From positions 62,001 to 126,000 of the forward strand of contig CAWJPF010000010.1 of NCBI GenBank assembly GCA_963844625.1: DNA of 64,000 bases. The letters are read 5' to 3'. Source of the DNA: Palsa-504 sp963844625 (lineage in GTDB: Bacteria; Actinomycetota; Actinomycetes; Streptosporangiales; Streptosporangiaceae). A program made the position numbers and the translations under genes. Below the pieces are notes generated by a model that was not told where the DNA came from, ran no database searches, and saw only the letters and a program-made list of their open reading frames with translations. Shown piece after piece: positions 16,191-23,474 of the stretch. Numbering within the stretch: position 1 is the stretch's first letter; every line of letters begins with the position of its first letter.

Positions 16191-16733
16191 ATGGACCTCG
16201 CTGAGCTGCGCGCTCTACAGCAGCCGCTCAAGGACGCGTACCGCGAGAACCCTGACGCAGCTGTCGTCACCTTGCGCGCGCACGGCCAGCTCGACGAGCA
16301 GGCCATCTCCTGCTCGGTGGCCACCGGCCAGGCGCTCGCGGTGGCGGGCCTGCACCCCGCTACTGGCGGTGACGGCTCGCTGGCCTGCTCTGGAGACATG
16401 CTCTTGCAGGCGCTCGTGGCGTGCGCGGGAGTGACGCTTCGTGCGGTCGCCACCTCGCTGCAGATCGAGCTGGCCGGGGGCACCGTCACGGCCGAGGGCG
16501 ACCTGGACTTCCGCGGCACCCTGGCCGTGGGCAAGGACGCGCCGGTCGGATTCTCCTCCATCCGCCTGGCCTTCGACCTGGCTACCGACGCCAGCGCGGA
16601 GCAGGTCCAGACGCTGATCCGCCTCACCGAACGCTACTGCGTCGTCTATCAGACGCTGGCTCACCCGCCCGAGATGAGCGTGTCCGCCGCCGTGCCTGCG
16701 GACTCGGGGTCCGGGCCGGCCGGGCTAGCCTGA
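16191..16733 (+). CDS. OsmC-family protein
   Basis: 180 residues from an ATG 8 nt after GGGAG. The OsmC/Ohr fold is recognisable from the central SGDMLLQALVACAGVTLRAVA, in which the cysteine is one of the two redox-active residues, and from the later RLTERYCVVYQTLAHPPEM, with the second cysteine. Family members reduce organic hydroperoxides through this cysteine pair. It stands between the methyl-stripping operon and the MetX-like gene with no overlap, so it is probably transcribed alone; H2O2 made by the neighbouring oxidase gives a plausible reason for its place, by inference. Confidence 0.85.
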   Translation: MDLAELRALQQPLKDAYRENPDAAVVTLRAHGQLDEQAISCSVATGQALAVAGLHPATGGDGSLACSGDMLLQALVACAGVTLRAVATSLQIELAGGTVTAEGDLDFRGTLAVGKDAPVGFSSIRLAFDLATDASAEQVQTLIRLTERYCVVYQTLAHPPEMSVSAAVPADSGSGPAGLA

Positions 16734-16841
16734 CACGCGGCCCCTACCGGCAGAAATGCGATGAGGTAGCGGACAGCGGGTATGACGGCTTCGTGCTGGG
16801 CGGAACCACGTCTGCCGTCAACCACAAAGGAGCACAGCACC

Positions 16842-17903
16842 GTGATCGACAACCCTTATTACTCGCACGAGTTCCACGGCGACTACGACCTGGTCAGCAT
16901 CGGGCGCCTGGACCTGGAGGAGGGCGGTTCGATCCCGGACTGCCAGCTGGCGGTGGCCACCTTCGGCGAGCTCAACGAGGCGAAGGACAATGCGATCCTG
17001 ATCACGAGCTGGTACTCCGGCACGCACCAGATCTGGCGTGACGTCTACATCGGCCCCGATCACGCGCTGAACCCCGAGCGTTACTTCATCGTCGCGATCG
17101 ACCAGATCGGCAGCGGCCTGTCGACGTCGCCGCACAATGTCGACGGCCCTAGCGCCGCGCTGGCGATGTCACGATTCCCTCGGGTGCGCATCGGCGACGA
17201 CGTGGTGGCGCAGGAGCGGCTGCTGCGCGAGCATTTCGGGATCGACACGCTTGCGCTGGTCGTCGGCGGCTCGATGGGCGCCCAGCAGACCTACGAGTGG
17301 GCGGTACGGTTCCCCGACAAGGTCCGCAGGGCCGCTCCCATCGCGGGTACGGCGCAGAACACCCCGCACGATTTCCTGCTGGCCGAGACCATGCGCGAAG
17401 CCATCATGTCCGATCCGGGCTGGGACGGCGGGGAGTACAGGTCCAACACCGATGTCGCCGCCGGGATGGTGCGGCAAGCGCACCTGTGGGCGGTCGTGGG
17501 CTTCTCCACCGAATTCTGGAAACAGGAGGTCTGGCGGGCGCTGGAGTTCGATTCCAGGGAGGCGTTTATCACCGGCTTCCTGGAGCCGTACTTCACCGTG
17601 ATGGACCCCAACGACCTGCTCACCCAGTCCTGGAAATGGCAGCGCGGCGACGTCGCCCGGCACGCCGGCGGGGACCTGGCCGCGGCCCTCGGGCGGATTA
17701 CCGCTAAGACCTTCGTCATCCCCATCGACGAGGACCTGCTGTTCCCGCCCCGCGACTGTGCTCCGGAGCAGGAGCTGATACCAGGCAGCGAGCTGCGCGT
17801 CGTGAACGACGTCCTGGGCCACCTCGGCCTGTTCGGGGTGGCGCCGACCTTCATGCCGCAGATCGACCGGCATCTGGGCGACCTGCTGGCGACCCAGGCC
17901 TGA
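16842..17903 (+). CDS. Alpha/beta hydrolase, homoserine O-acetyltransferase (MetX)-like
   Basis: 353 residues from a GTG at 16842, 9 nt after AAAGGAG (16826-16832). The fold is the MetX-type alpha/beta hydrolase: nucleophile serine in VVGGSMGAQQTYEWAV, acid in VIPIDEDLLFPP, and histidine in NDVLGHLGLFG. The oxyanion-side segment LITSWYSGTHQIW replaces the usual 'HALTGD/SxH' of true homoserine acetyltransferases, which argues against methionine synthesis. The cap helices from about residue 190 to 290 are present. It may hydrolyse or transfer an ester on an unknown small molecule. No other sulfur-pathway gene adjoins apart from the homocysteine methyltransferase 0.8 kb upstream. Confidence 0.8.
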   Translation: MIDNPYYSHEFHGDYDLVSIGRLDLEEGGSIPDCQLAVATFGELNEAKDNAILITSWYSGTHQIWRDVYIGPDHALNPERYFIVAIDQIGSGLSTSPHNVDGPSAALAMSRFPRVRIGDDVVAQERLLREHFGIDTLALVVGGSMGAQQTYEWAVRFPDKVRRAAPIAGTAQNTPHDFLLAETMREAIMSDPGWDGGEYRSNTDVAAGMVRQAHLWAVVGFSTEFWKQEVWRALEFDSREAFITGFLEPYFTVMDPNDLLTQSWKWQRGDVARHAGGDLAAALGRITAKTFVIPIDEDLLFPPRDCAPEQELIPGSELRVVNDVLGHLGLFGVAPTFMPQIDRHLGDLLATQA

Positions 17904-17909
17904 GGCGGG

Positions 17910-19079
17910 TTAGCCAGCGGCGCCGGAGACCGCGGGCAGGACAATCTCGAACGTCGAGCCGCGGTCGCTGGCGCTGCGGACCCGGACCGAGCCGTGGTGG
18001 GCTTCGGCGATGGCCTGCACGATGGGCAGCCCGAGCCCGAATCCGCCCGCTTCGCGGCTGCGGTACGGCTCGGCGTGGGTGAAACGGCCGAAGATATGCT
18101 CCAGGTCCGCGGGCGGGATGCCGCAGCCTGAGTCGGTCACGGCGATGACCGCACGCCCGTCATCCAGGCGGACGCTGACCTCGATGCCGTCACCCGTCTC
18201 GGTGTGCGCGACGGCGTTCTCGAGCAAGGCGTCCAGCGCGACGACGAGCCGGTCGCTGTCGCCGGGCACGGTGGCCTCGGCCACCTCCCCCAGCCGCCAG
18301 CGGCGCGGCACATGCCCCCAGCGTTCCAGCGCGTCGAGGACCAGGGCATCGGTAGCCACCGGCGCCACCTGCAAGAAGCCGGGCGACCCCGCCGAGGCCA
18401 GCAGCAGCAGCCGGTTCGTCAGCCGGCGCAGCCGTGCCAGTTCGCCGGTGACCACCCGGGCGTCCGCGGCCACCTCCTGGTCGGTGACGGCCTGCTCGAT
18501 CAGCTCGGCGTGGCCGAGCGCGACGGTGATCGGGGTCCCCAGCTCGTGCGAGGCGTCCTGCAAGAACTGGCGTTGCTGCTCCAGCAGGCGCAGGTTCTCC
18601 TCGGAAATGCGCTGCACCTCTTCCATCGCGGTCAGGCGCTCCTGCGTGGCCGCCAGCCGCCTGCGGCCATGCCACACCATCACCAGGAACATCAGCGCGA
18701 TCAGCGGGACTTCCGCGAGGTAATCGGCGTCCTGCTGTCCCTTGATGACCTGCACGCAGATGATCCCGCCGGTGGCCAGCGTCACCGCCGCCCAGGTCAA
18801 GATCGTCGGCTGCAGGCGCCACAACCGGAATCCGTAGATCGCGGTCAGGCTCACCCAGATGGCCAGGAACGGCACCGTCCCCCAGGCCGGGAGCAGCCGC
18901 ATGGCCCCCAGGTTGATGCCGACAAACACCGCCCAGGCGATATCGGGCCACAGCGGCCGGGCTCGGCGCAGGCCGCGGCGGAGCGCAGCCATGATGCGGG
19001 CCGCCCGCGCGTGCCGGCCGCCCGTCCCCGGCGCAGGTGTAGCTGGCTCCTGGCGGCGGACAAGGTCCTGCGTCGACAC
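17910..19079 (-). CDS. Orphan membrane sensor histidine kinase
   Basis: 389 residues from a GTG behind GGAGAGG. About four membrane helices lie between residues 45 and 138, then a coiled-coil dimerisation stretch (about 145-175), the phospho-acceptor box QDASHELGTPI with His178, and an HATPase_c domain with N box (ALLENAVAHTETG), G1 (TDSGCGIPP), F box and G2 (GGFGLGLPIVQAIAEAHHG). All kinase motifs are intact. No response regulator is encoded next to it, so it is an orphan whose partner must lie elsewhere. It is convergent with the MetX-like gene (6 bp apart) and divergent from the MMPL transporter. Confidence 0.88.
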   Translation of the reverse strand: MSTQDLVRRQEPATPAPGTGGRHARAARIMAALRRGLRRARPLWPDIAWAVFVGINLGAMRLLPAWGTVPFLAIWVSLTAIYGFRLWRLQPTILTWAAVTLATGGIICVQVIKGQQDADYLAEVPLIALMFLVMVWHGRRRLAATQERLTAMEEVQRISEENLRLLEQQRQFLQDASHELGTPITVALGHAELIEQAVTDQEVAADARVVTGELARLRRLTNRLLLLASAGSPGFLQVAPVATDALVLDALERWGHVPRRWRLGEVAEATVPGDSDRLVVALDALLENAVAHTETGDGIEVSVRLDDGRAVIAVTDSGCGIPPADLEHIFGRFTHAEPYRSREAGGFGLGLPIVQAIAEAHHGSVRVRSASDRGSTFEIVLPAVSGAAG

Positions 19080-19321
19080 GATCCTCTCCTAATAAGCGAC
19101 GGAAGCGCAGTTCCGGGACCCGGGGGTCATGGTGGTACATCAGCTGGGCGGGATCCGCAGCGGGAAACTATTAGCTTGCACTGGAGGGGGGGCGTGGTCA
19201 ACAGTTAGGGCTAGGGGCTGACTGGTGATGGTCCGTAGATCGGTACTTTCCAGGCGATATCCGATGAGCAGCGCTACGCGGGACCGTCTAAACAGTCAGG
19301 ACAAACGGGAGGATACGGGGC

Positions 19322-21433
19322 ATGACTGTGGTAAAGGCGCTCGTTGGCGTTCCGGCGGGCCGCCGGACTAAGTGGCTGGTGTTGGTGTTCTGGCTGGTCG
19401 TGGTGGCGCTGGCCGGACCGCTTTCGGGGAAGCTGATGGGCGCGGAGAAGAACGACGCCTCGGCGTGGCTGCCGCCTAAGGCGGAGTCCACGCAGGTCCT
19501 GAACCTGCGGTCGCAGGTCGTGTCACCCAACGTGTACCCGGCCGTGGTGGTCTATGACCGGCCGGGGGGCGTGACCGCCGCTGACAAGGCGAAGGCGGCC
19601 GCCGACGCGGGCCGCTTCGCCGGTGTGGCCGGCGTAGTCCAGGGCCAGGTGACCGGACCGTTCGTGTCCAGGGACGGCCAGGCGATCGAGACGATCGTCC
19701 CGGTCAACCTCGGCAAGAACGGCTGGAACAGTGCCGGCCCCGCCGCCGACGCACTCCGGGGCATCGCCCAGACCGGTGCCGGCGGCCTGACGGTCCATAT
19801 CGCGGGCCCGCTGGGCACTGCGGCCGACTCCGGCAAGGCGTTCAAGGGTATCGACGGCACGCTGCTCTATTCCGCGCTGGCGGTCGTCATCATCATCCTG
19901 CTGATCACATACCGCAGCCCGACGCTCTGGCTGCTGCCGGTAATCTCCGCCGGGGTGGCGCTGATCACCGCCCAGGCGGTGATCTACCTGCTGGCCGCGC
20001 ACGCCGGGCTGACCGTGAACGCGCAGAGCGCGGGCATCCTGGACGTGCTGGTGTTCGGCGCCGGCACCGACTACGCGCTGCTGCTGAGCGCCAGGTACCG
20101 CGAGGAGCTGCGGCGGCACGAGGACCGGCACGCGGCGATGGCGGTGGCATTGCGCCGAGCCGGGCCGGCGATCCTGGCCAGCGGCGGCACGGTGATCCTG
20201 AGCCTGCTGACCCTGACCCTGGCCGAGCTGAATTCCACCAAGAGCATGGGACCGGTGCTGGCGATCGGCGTCGGCGTCGCGCTGCTCGCGATGATGACGC
20301 TGCTTCCGGCCCTGCTGGTGATCACCGGTCGCTGGATGTTCTGGCCCGCCAAGCCCCAGTTCGGCTCGCCAGAGCCCACGACCCGGGGTTTCTGGGCGCG
20401 GGTCGGCCGCCGCATTGCCGTACGTCCGCGGGTGGTCTGGATCACCACCGCGCTTGTTCTCGGCGTGATGGCCATCGGGCTGATCGGGCTGAAGGCCAGC
20501 GGGCTGACGAACGCGGAGTCGTTCCGCGGCCACCCGGACTCGGTGGCCGGGCAGACCGTGCTCGACCAGCACTTCCCCGCCGGAGCGGGGCAGCCGGTCG
20601 AGGTGTTCGGCAACGCGGCTTCGGGCGCGCAACTGGCCGCGGCGCTCCGGGCGGTACCCGGTATCACCGGCGTGACGTCGCCGGTGATCCAGGGCGGGCA
20701 TGCCTACCTTGAAGGCACCCTGACCTCAGCTCCCGACAGCCAGGCCGCGTACGACACCATCGACCGGGCCCGTGCCGCCTTGCACGCCGTCCCGGGCGCC
20801 GACGCGCTGGTCGGCGGTAACACCGCGGTTAACCTGGATGTCCAGCGAGCCGCCGCGCACGACCGGAACCTGATCATCCCGATCATCTTGGCCGTCGTGT
20901 TCGTCATCCTCTGCCTGCTGCTGCGAGCGCTCGTCGCACCGGTCATGCTCGTCGCTACTGTGGTGCTTTCGTTCGCGGCGGCCCTCGGGGTGAGCGCGCT
21001 GTTCTTCAACCACGTGTTCAACTTCGGCGGCGCGGACACCTCGTTCCCGCTGTTCGTGTTCGTGTTCCTGGTCGCCCTGGGCATCGACTACAACATCTTC
21101 CTGATGACCCGGGTGCGCGAGGAAGCCCAGCGGCACGGTGCCCGCACCGGTGCTCTGACCGGCCTGGCCGCCACCGGCGGGGTGATCACCTCGGCCGGTT
21201 GCGTGCTGGCCGGGACCTTCGCCGTGCTCGGCACCCTGCCGGTCACGTTCTTGACCGAACTCGGCTTCGCCGTCGCGTTCGGGGTGCTGCTCGACACCAT
21301 TGTGGTCCGTTCGATACTGGTCACCGCGCTGAACCTGGATCTGGGCCGCTGGGTCTGGTGGCCGAGCAGGCTCGCCCGCGAGCCCAGCCCCGAAGACGAG
21401 CTCCTCGGCGACGAGCCGGCCACCGTGCGGTAA
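19322..21433 (+). CDS. MMPL/RND-family transporter
   Basis: 703 residues of the small MmpL type. Twelve membrane helices are arranged as one, a periplasmic porter loop, five, a second porter loop, then five to six more. Signature segments are VLVFGAGTDYALLLSARYREEL in helix 4 and VALGIDYNIFLMTRVREEA in helix 10; these aspartate-tyrosine pairs form the proton relay of MmpL3-type proteins. Such transporters export lipids, siderophores or drugs across the cytoplasmic membrane. Its start has GGGAGG 10 nt upstream. A short palindrome, GGTAACC-ggct-GGTTACC at 21429-21446, overlaps the stop codon. Confidence 0.9.
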   Translation: MTVVKALVGVPAGRRTKWLVLVFWLVVVALAGPLSGKLMGAEKNDASAWLPPKAESTQVLNLRSQVVSPNVYPAVVVYDRPGGVTAADKAKAAADAGRFAGVAGVVQGQVTGPFVSRDGQAIETIVPVNLGKNGWNSAGPAADALRGIAQTGAGGLTVHIAGPLGTAADSGKAFKGIDGTLLYSALAVVIIILLITYRSPTLWLLPVISAGVALITAQAVIYLLAAHAGLTVNAQSAGILDVLVFGAGTDYALLLSARYREELRRHEDRHAAMAVALRRAGPAILASGGTVILSLLTLTLAELNSTKSMGPVLAIGVGVALLAMMTLLPALLVITGRWMFWPAKPQFGSPEPTTRGFWARVGRRIAVRPRVVWITTALVLGVMAIGLIGLKASGLTNAESFRGHPDSVAGQTVLDQHFPAGAGQPVEVFGNAASGAQLAAALRAVPGITGVTSPVIQGGHAYLEGTLTSAPDSQAAYDTIDRARAALHAVPGADALVGGNTAVNLDVQRAAAHDRNLIIPIILAVVFVILCLLLRALVAPVMLVATVVLSFAAALGVSALFFNHVFNFGGADTSFPLFVFVFLVALGIDYNIFLMTRVREEAQRHGARTGALTGLAATGGVITSAGCVLAGTFAVLGTLPVTFLTELGFAVAFGVLLDTIVVRSILVTALNLDLGRWVWWPSRLAREPSPEDELLGDEPATVR

Positions 21434-21618
21434 CCGGCTGGTTACCCTGCCGGATATGGGCAGCAGCGCACCCTGCTCGATCAGATCGATCCGAGCTCCT
21501 GACCACACTGGCCTCACCGGTAAAGCAATATTTCTGGTCTGGCAAGTCAGGATTAGGTTAGCGTGGGAATGGATACGATTCCGCCGATACCTAGATCCGA
21601 TTTGTCCGGGGAGGAAGC

Positions 21619-22113
21619 ATGAGCAGCAGCGACACCTTCGTCGCTAACTCCGAGCGGTATGCCGCCAACTTCGACAGGGGCGACCTGCCGCTGCCGCCCG
21701 CTTCTCACGTTGCCGTGGTCGCCTGCATGGACGCCCGGCTCAACCCTTACGGCGTGCTCGGGCTTTCCGAGGGCGACGCCCACGTCATCCGCAACGCCGG
21801 GGGCGTCGTGACCGACGACGTCATCCGGTCGCTCACCATCTCGCAGCGACTGCTCGGCACCAGCGAGATCATCCTCATCCACCACACCGACTGCGGGATG
21901 CTCACCTTCCACGACGACGACGTGAAGGCCCAGATCGAGGCCGACACCGGGATCCGGCCGCCGTTCGCCCTCGAGGCCTTCCCCGACCTCGAACGCGATG
22001 TCCGCCAGTCCATCGCCCGGATCAAGGCCAGCCCCTACATCCCCAACAAGGACTCCCTCCGCGGCTTCATCTACGAAGTCGAAACCGGCCGCTTGCGCGA
22101 AGTGAAGGAGTAG
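21619..22113 (+). CDS. Beta-carbonic anhydrase
   Basis: 164 residues, typical of the short actinobacterial type. Zinc ligands are in VACMDARLNPYGVLG (Cys, with the Asp-Arg dyad) and IILIHHTDCGM (His and Cys). It interconverts CO2 and bicarbonate in the cytoplasm. A GGGGAGG site precedes the ATG. It stands alone between the MMPL transporter and the PaaX regulator; bicarbonate supply for the acyl-CoA carboxylase encoded downstream is conceivable but not shown. Confidence 0.92.
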   Translation: MSSSDTFVANSERYAANFDRGDLPLPPASHVAVVACMDARLNPYGVLGLSEGDAHVIRNAGGVVTDDVIRSLTISQRLLGTSEIILIHHTDCGMLTFHDDDVKAQIEADTGIRPPFALEAFPDLERDVRQSIARIKASPYIPNKDSLRGFIYEVETGRLREVKE

Positions 22114-22144
22114 CCGGATTACTGACTGACGCCAGCCGCCTTGG

Positions 22145-22157
22145 TATCGTCACCCCG
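22145..22157 (+). promoter_or_regulatory. Leaderless promoter of the PaaX gene
   Basis: CTGACT (22122-22127), a 17-bp spacer and TATCGT (22145-22150) precede the GTG at 22157 by 6 nt, with no ribosome-binding site. Confidence 0.55.
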
Positions 22158-23017
22158 TGACGGCCGTAGCGGAAAGGAACGAACCGGACGGGGAGGCCGC
22201 GGCCGGTTCAGCCGCGCCGAGGCACCTGATCGTCACGGTCTACGGGCTCTACGCCCGGACCGATGGCGGCTGGCTGTCGGTAGCCGCCCTCGTCCGGCTG
22301 CTCGCAGATGTCCAGGTGGAAGAAGCGGCGGTCCGTTCGGCCATATCACGATTGAAGAGAAGGGGCATCCTGCAGTCGCGGCGGTACGGCGGCACGGCTG
22401 GTTACCAGCTGTCCGCCGGGGCCCTGGCCATCTTGCGCGAGGGGGATGCCCGGATCTTCCGGCGGCGCCGCGCGACGCTGGCCGACGGCTGGCTGCTCGC
22501 GGTGTTCTCCGTACCGGAAACCGAGCGCCACCGGCGGCACGTGCTGCGTTCGGAGCTGACCCGGCTCGGGTTCGGGATGGTCGCCCCGGGGGTCTGGATC
22601 GTGCCCGCCCATCCGCAGGACACCACGGCCGAGACGCTGCGACGGCTCGAACTCGACTCCTACGCCGACCTGTTCCACGCCGATCACCTCACCTTCGGCG
22701 ATCCGGCGGCCAAGATCCGTCAGTGGTGGGACCTGGACGAGCTCGAGCGCCGGTACGAATCATTCGTCCAGGCGCACGAGACCGCCCTGCGGCGCTGGAC
22801 GCGGGACAGCCCGCCGGCCGCGGGGCAGGCGGCCTTCGCCGATTACGTGCGGGTACTCACCGACTGGCGGCGGCTGCCCTACCTCGACCCCGGCCTGCCC
22901 GCCGACCTGCTGCCCGACGGCTGGATCGGCATCCGCGCCGCCGAGGAGTTCTTCACCCTGCGCGCGCTGCTCGAGGAACCGGCGCGGGCCTACGTGCAGA
23001 AGATCATCAGCGGCTGA
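22157..23017 (+). CDS. PaaX-family transcriptional regulator
   Basis: 286 residues. The PaaX N-terminal winged helix covers about residues 20-90 (VTVYGLYARTDGGWLSVAAL, then EEAAVRSAISRLKRRGILQS). The central Cas2-like ferredoxin domain (LLAVFSVPETERHRRHVLRSELTRLGFGMVAPGVWIVP) and the C-terminal PaaX domain (DLFHADHLTF, RALLEEPARAYVQKI) follow. PaaX proteins repress aromatic-acid catabolism and are released by an aryl-CoA thioester such as phenylacetyl-CoA. Its place beside an aryl-CoA monooxygenase and ligase fits this, with anthraniloyl- or salicylyl-CoA as candidate effectors. Its end overlaps the end of ridA by 11 bp, convergently. Confidence 0.9.
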   Translation: MTAVAERNEPDGEAAAGSAAPRHLIVTVYGLYARTDGGWLSVAALVRLLADVQVEEAAVRSAISRLKRRGILQSRRYGGTAGYQLSAGALAILREGDARIFRRRRATLADGWLLAVFSVPETERHRRHVLRSELTRLGFGMVAPGVWIVPAHPQDTTAETLRRLELDSYADLFHADHLTFGDPAAKIRQWWDLDELERRYESFVQAHETALRRWTRDSPPAAGQAAFADYVRVLTDWRRLPYLDPGLPADLLPDGWIGIRAAEEFFTLRALLEEPARAYVQKIISG

Positions 23018-23408
23018 CCGCCGCGACGCCCTGGATCTCCACCACCGCCCCGGGATCCCAGAGCCGCGTCACCCCGACGCCGGCCATGGCCGGGTAGTCG
23101 GCGCCTGCCAGCCGCCGCCAGACCGTGCCGATCTCGCGGCCGCGCGCCTGGTAGTCCTCGACGTCGACGATGTAGATGGTCAGGCTGACCAGGTCGCCCG
23201 GGCCGCCACCCGCCGCGGCCAGCGCGGCGAGCAGGTTGGTGAGCGCCTGCTCGAACTGCGGCACGACGCCGCCGGGCACGATCGTCCCGTCCCGGCCCGT
23301 CCCGAGCTGGCCCGCCAGGAACACCAGCCGGCTCGCGGTCACGGACACGGCATGGGAGAAGCCCGAGGGGGCACCGAGTTCCCCGGGATTGATCCGTTCC
23401 AGGTTCAT
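23007..23408 (-). CDS. RidA-family protein (enamine/imine deaminase fold)
   Basis: 133 residues of the YjgF/YER057c/UK114 fold. The family start MNLERINPGELGAPSGFSHAV, the VFLAGQLGTGRDG strand, and the loop FEQALTNLLAALAAAGG are present. The canonical catalytic arginine should be near DLVSLTIYIVD and is not obvious, so this may belong to a Rid subfamily with altered activity. Archetypal members hydrolyse reactive enamines and imines to ketones. Divergent from the monooxygenase-reductase, it could clear the imine formed from a 2-amino cyclohexene product of anthraniloyl-CoA reduction. The start is leaderless (TAGGGT, 6 nt, ATG). Confidence 0.85.
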   Translation of the reverse strand: MNLERINPGELGAPSGFSHAVSVTASRLVFLAGQLGTGRDGTIVPGGVVPQFEQALTNLLAALAAAGGGPGDLVSLTIYIVDVEDYQARGREIGTVWRRLAGADYPAMAGVGVTRLWDPGAVVEIQGVAAVSR

Positions 23409-23414
23409 GACGAA

Positions 23415-23474
23415 ACCCTAGCGCGTATCGCGTTTCGTTGACGATCGTAGAATTTTCGGCATACAATGGGGTCG
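23415..23474. promoter_or_regulatory. Divergent pair of leaderless promoters (ridA and monooxygenase-reductase)
   Basis: On the plus strand TTGACG (23438-23443), an 18-bp spacer and TACAAT (23462-23467) precede the GTG at 23474 by 6 nt. On the minus strand TAGGGT (23415-23420) precedes the ridA ATG at 23408 by 6 nt, with its -35 position falling on the same hexamer. Neither gene has a ribosome-binding site. The 10-bp sequence GCGTATCGCG occurs at 23423-23432 and 23476-23485, exactly 53 bp (about five helical turns) apart, and is a candidate binding site for PaaX. Confidence 0.6.
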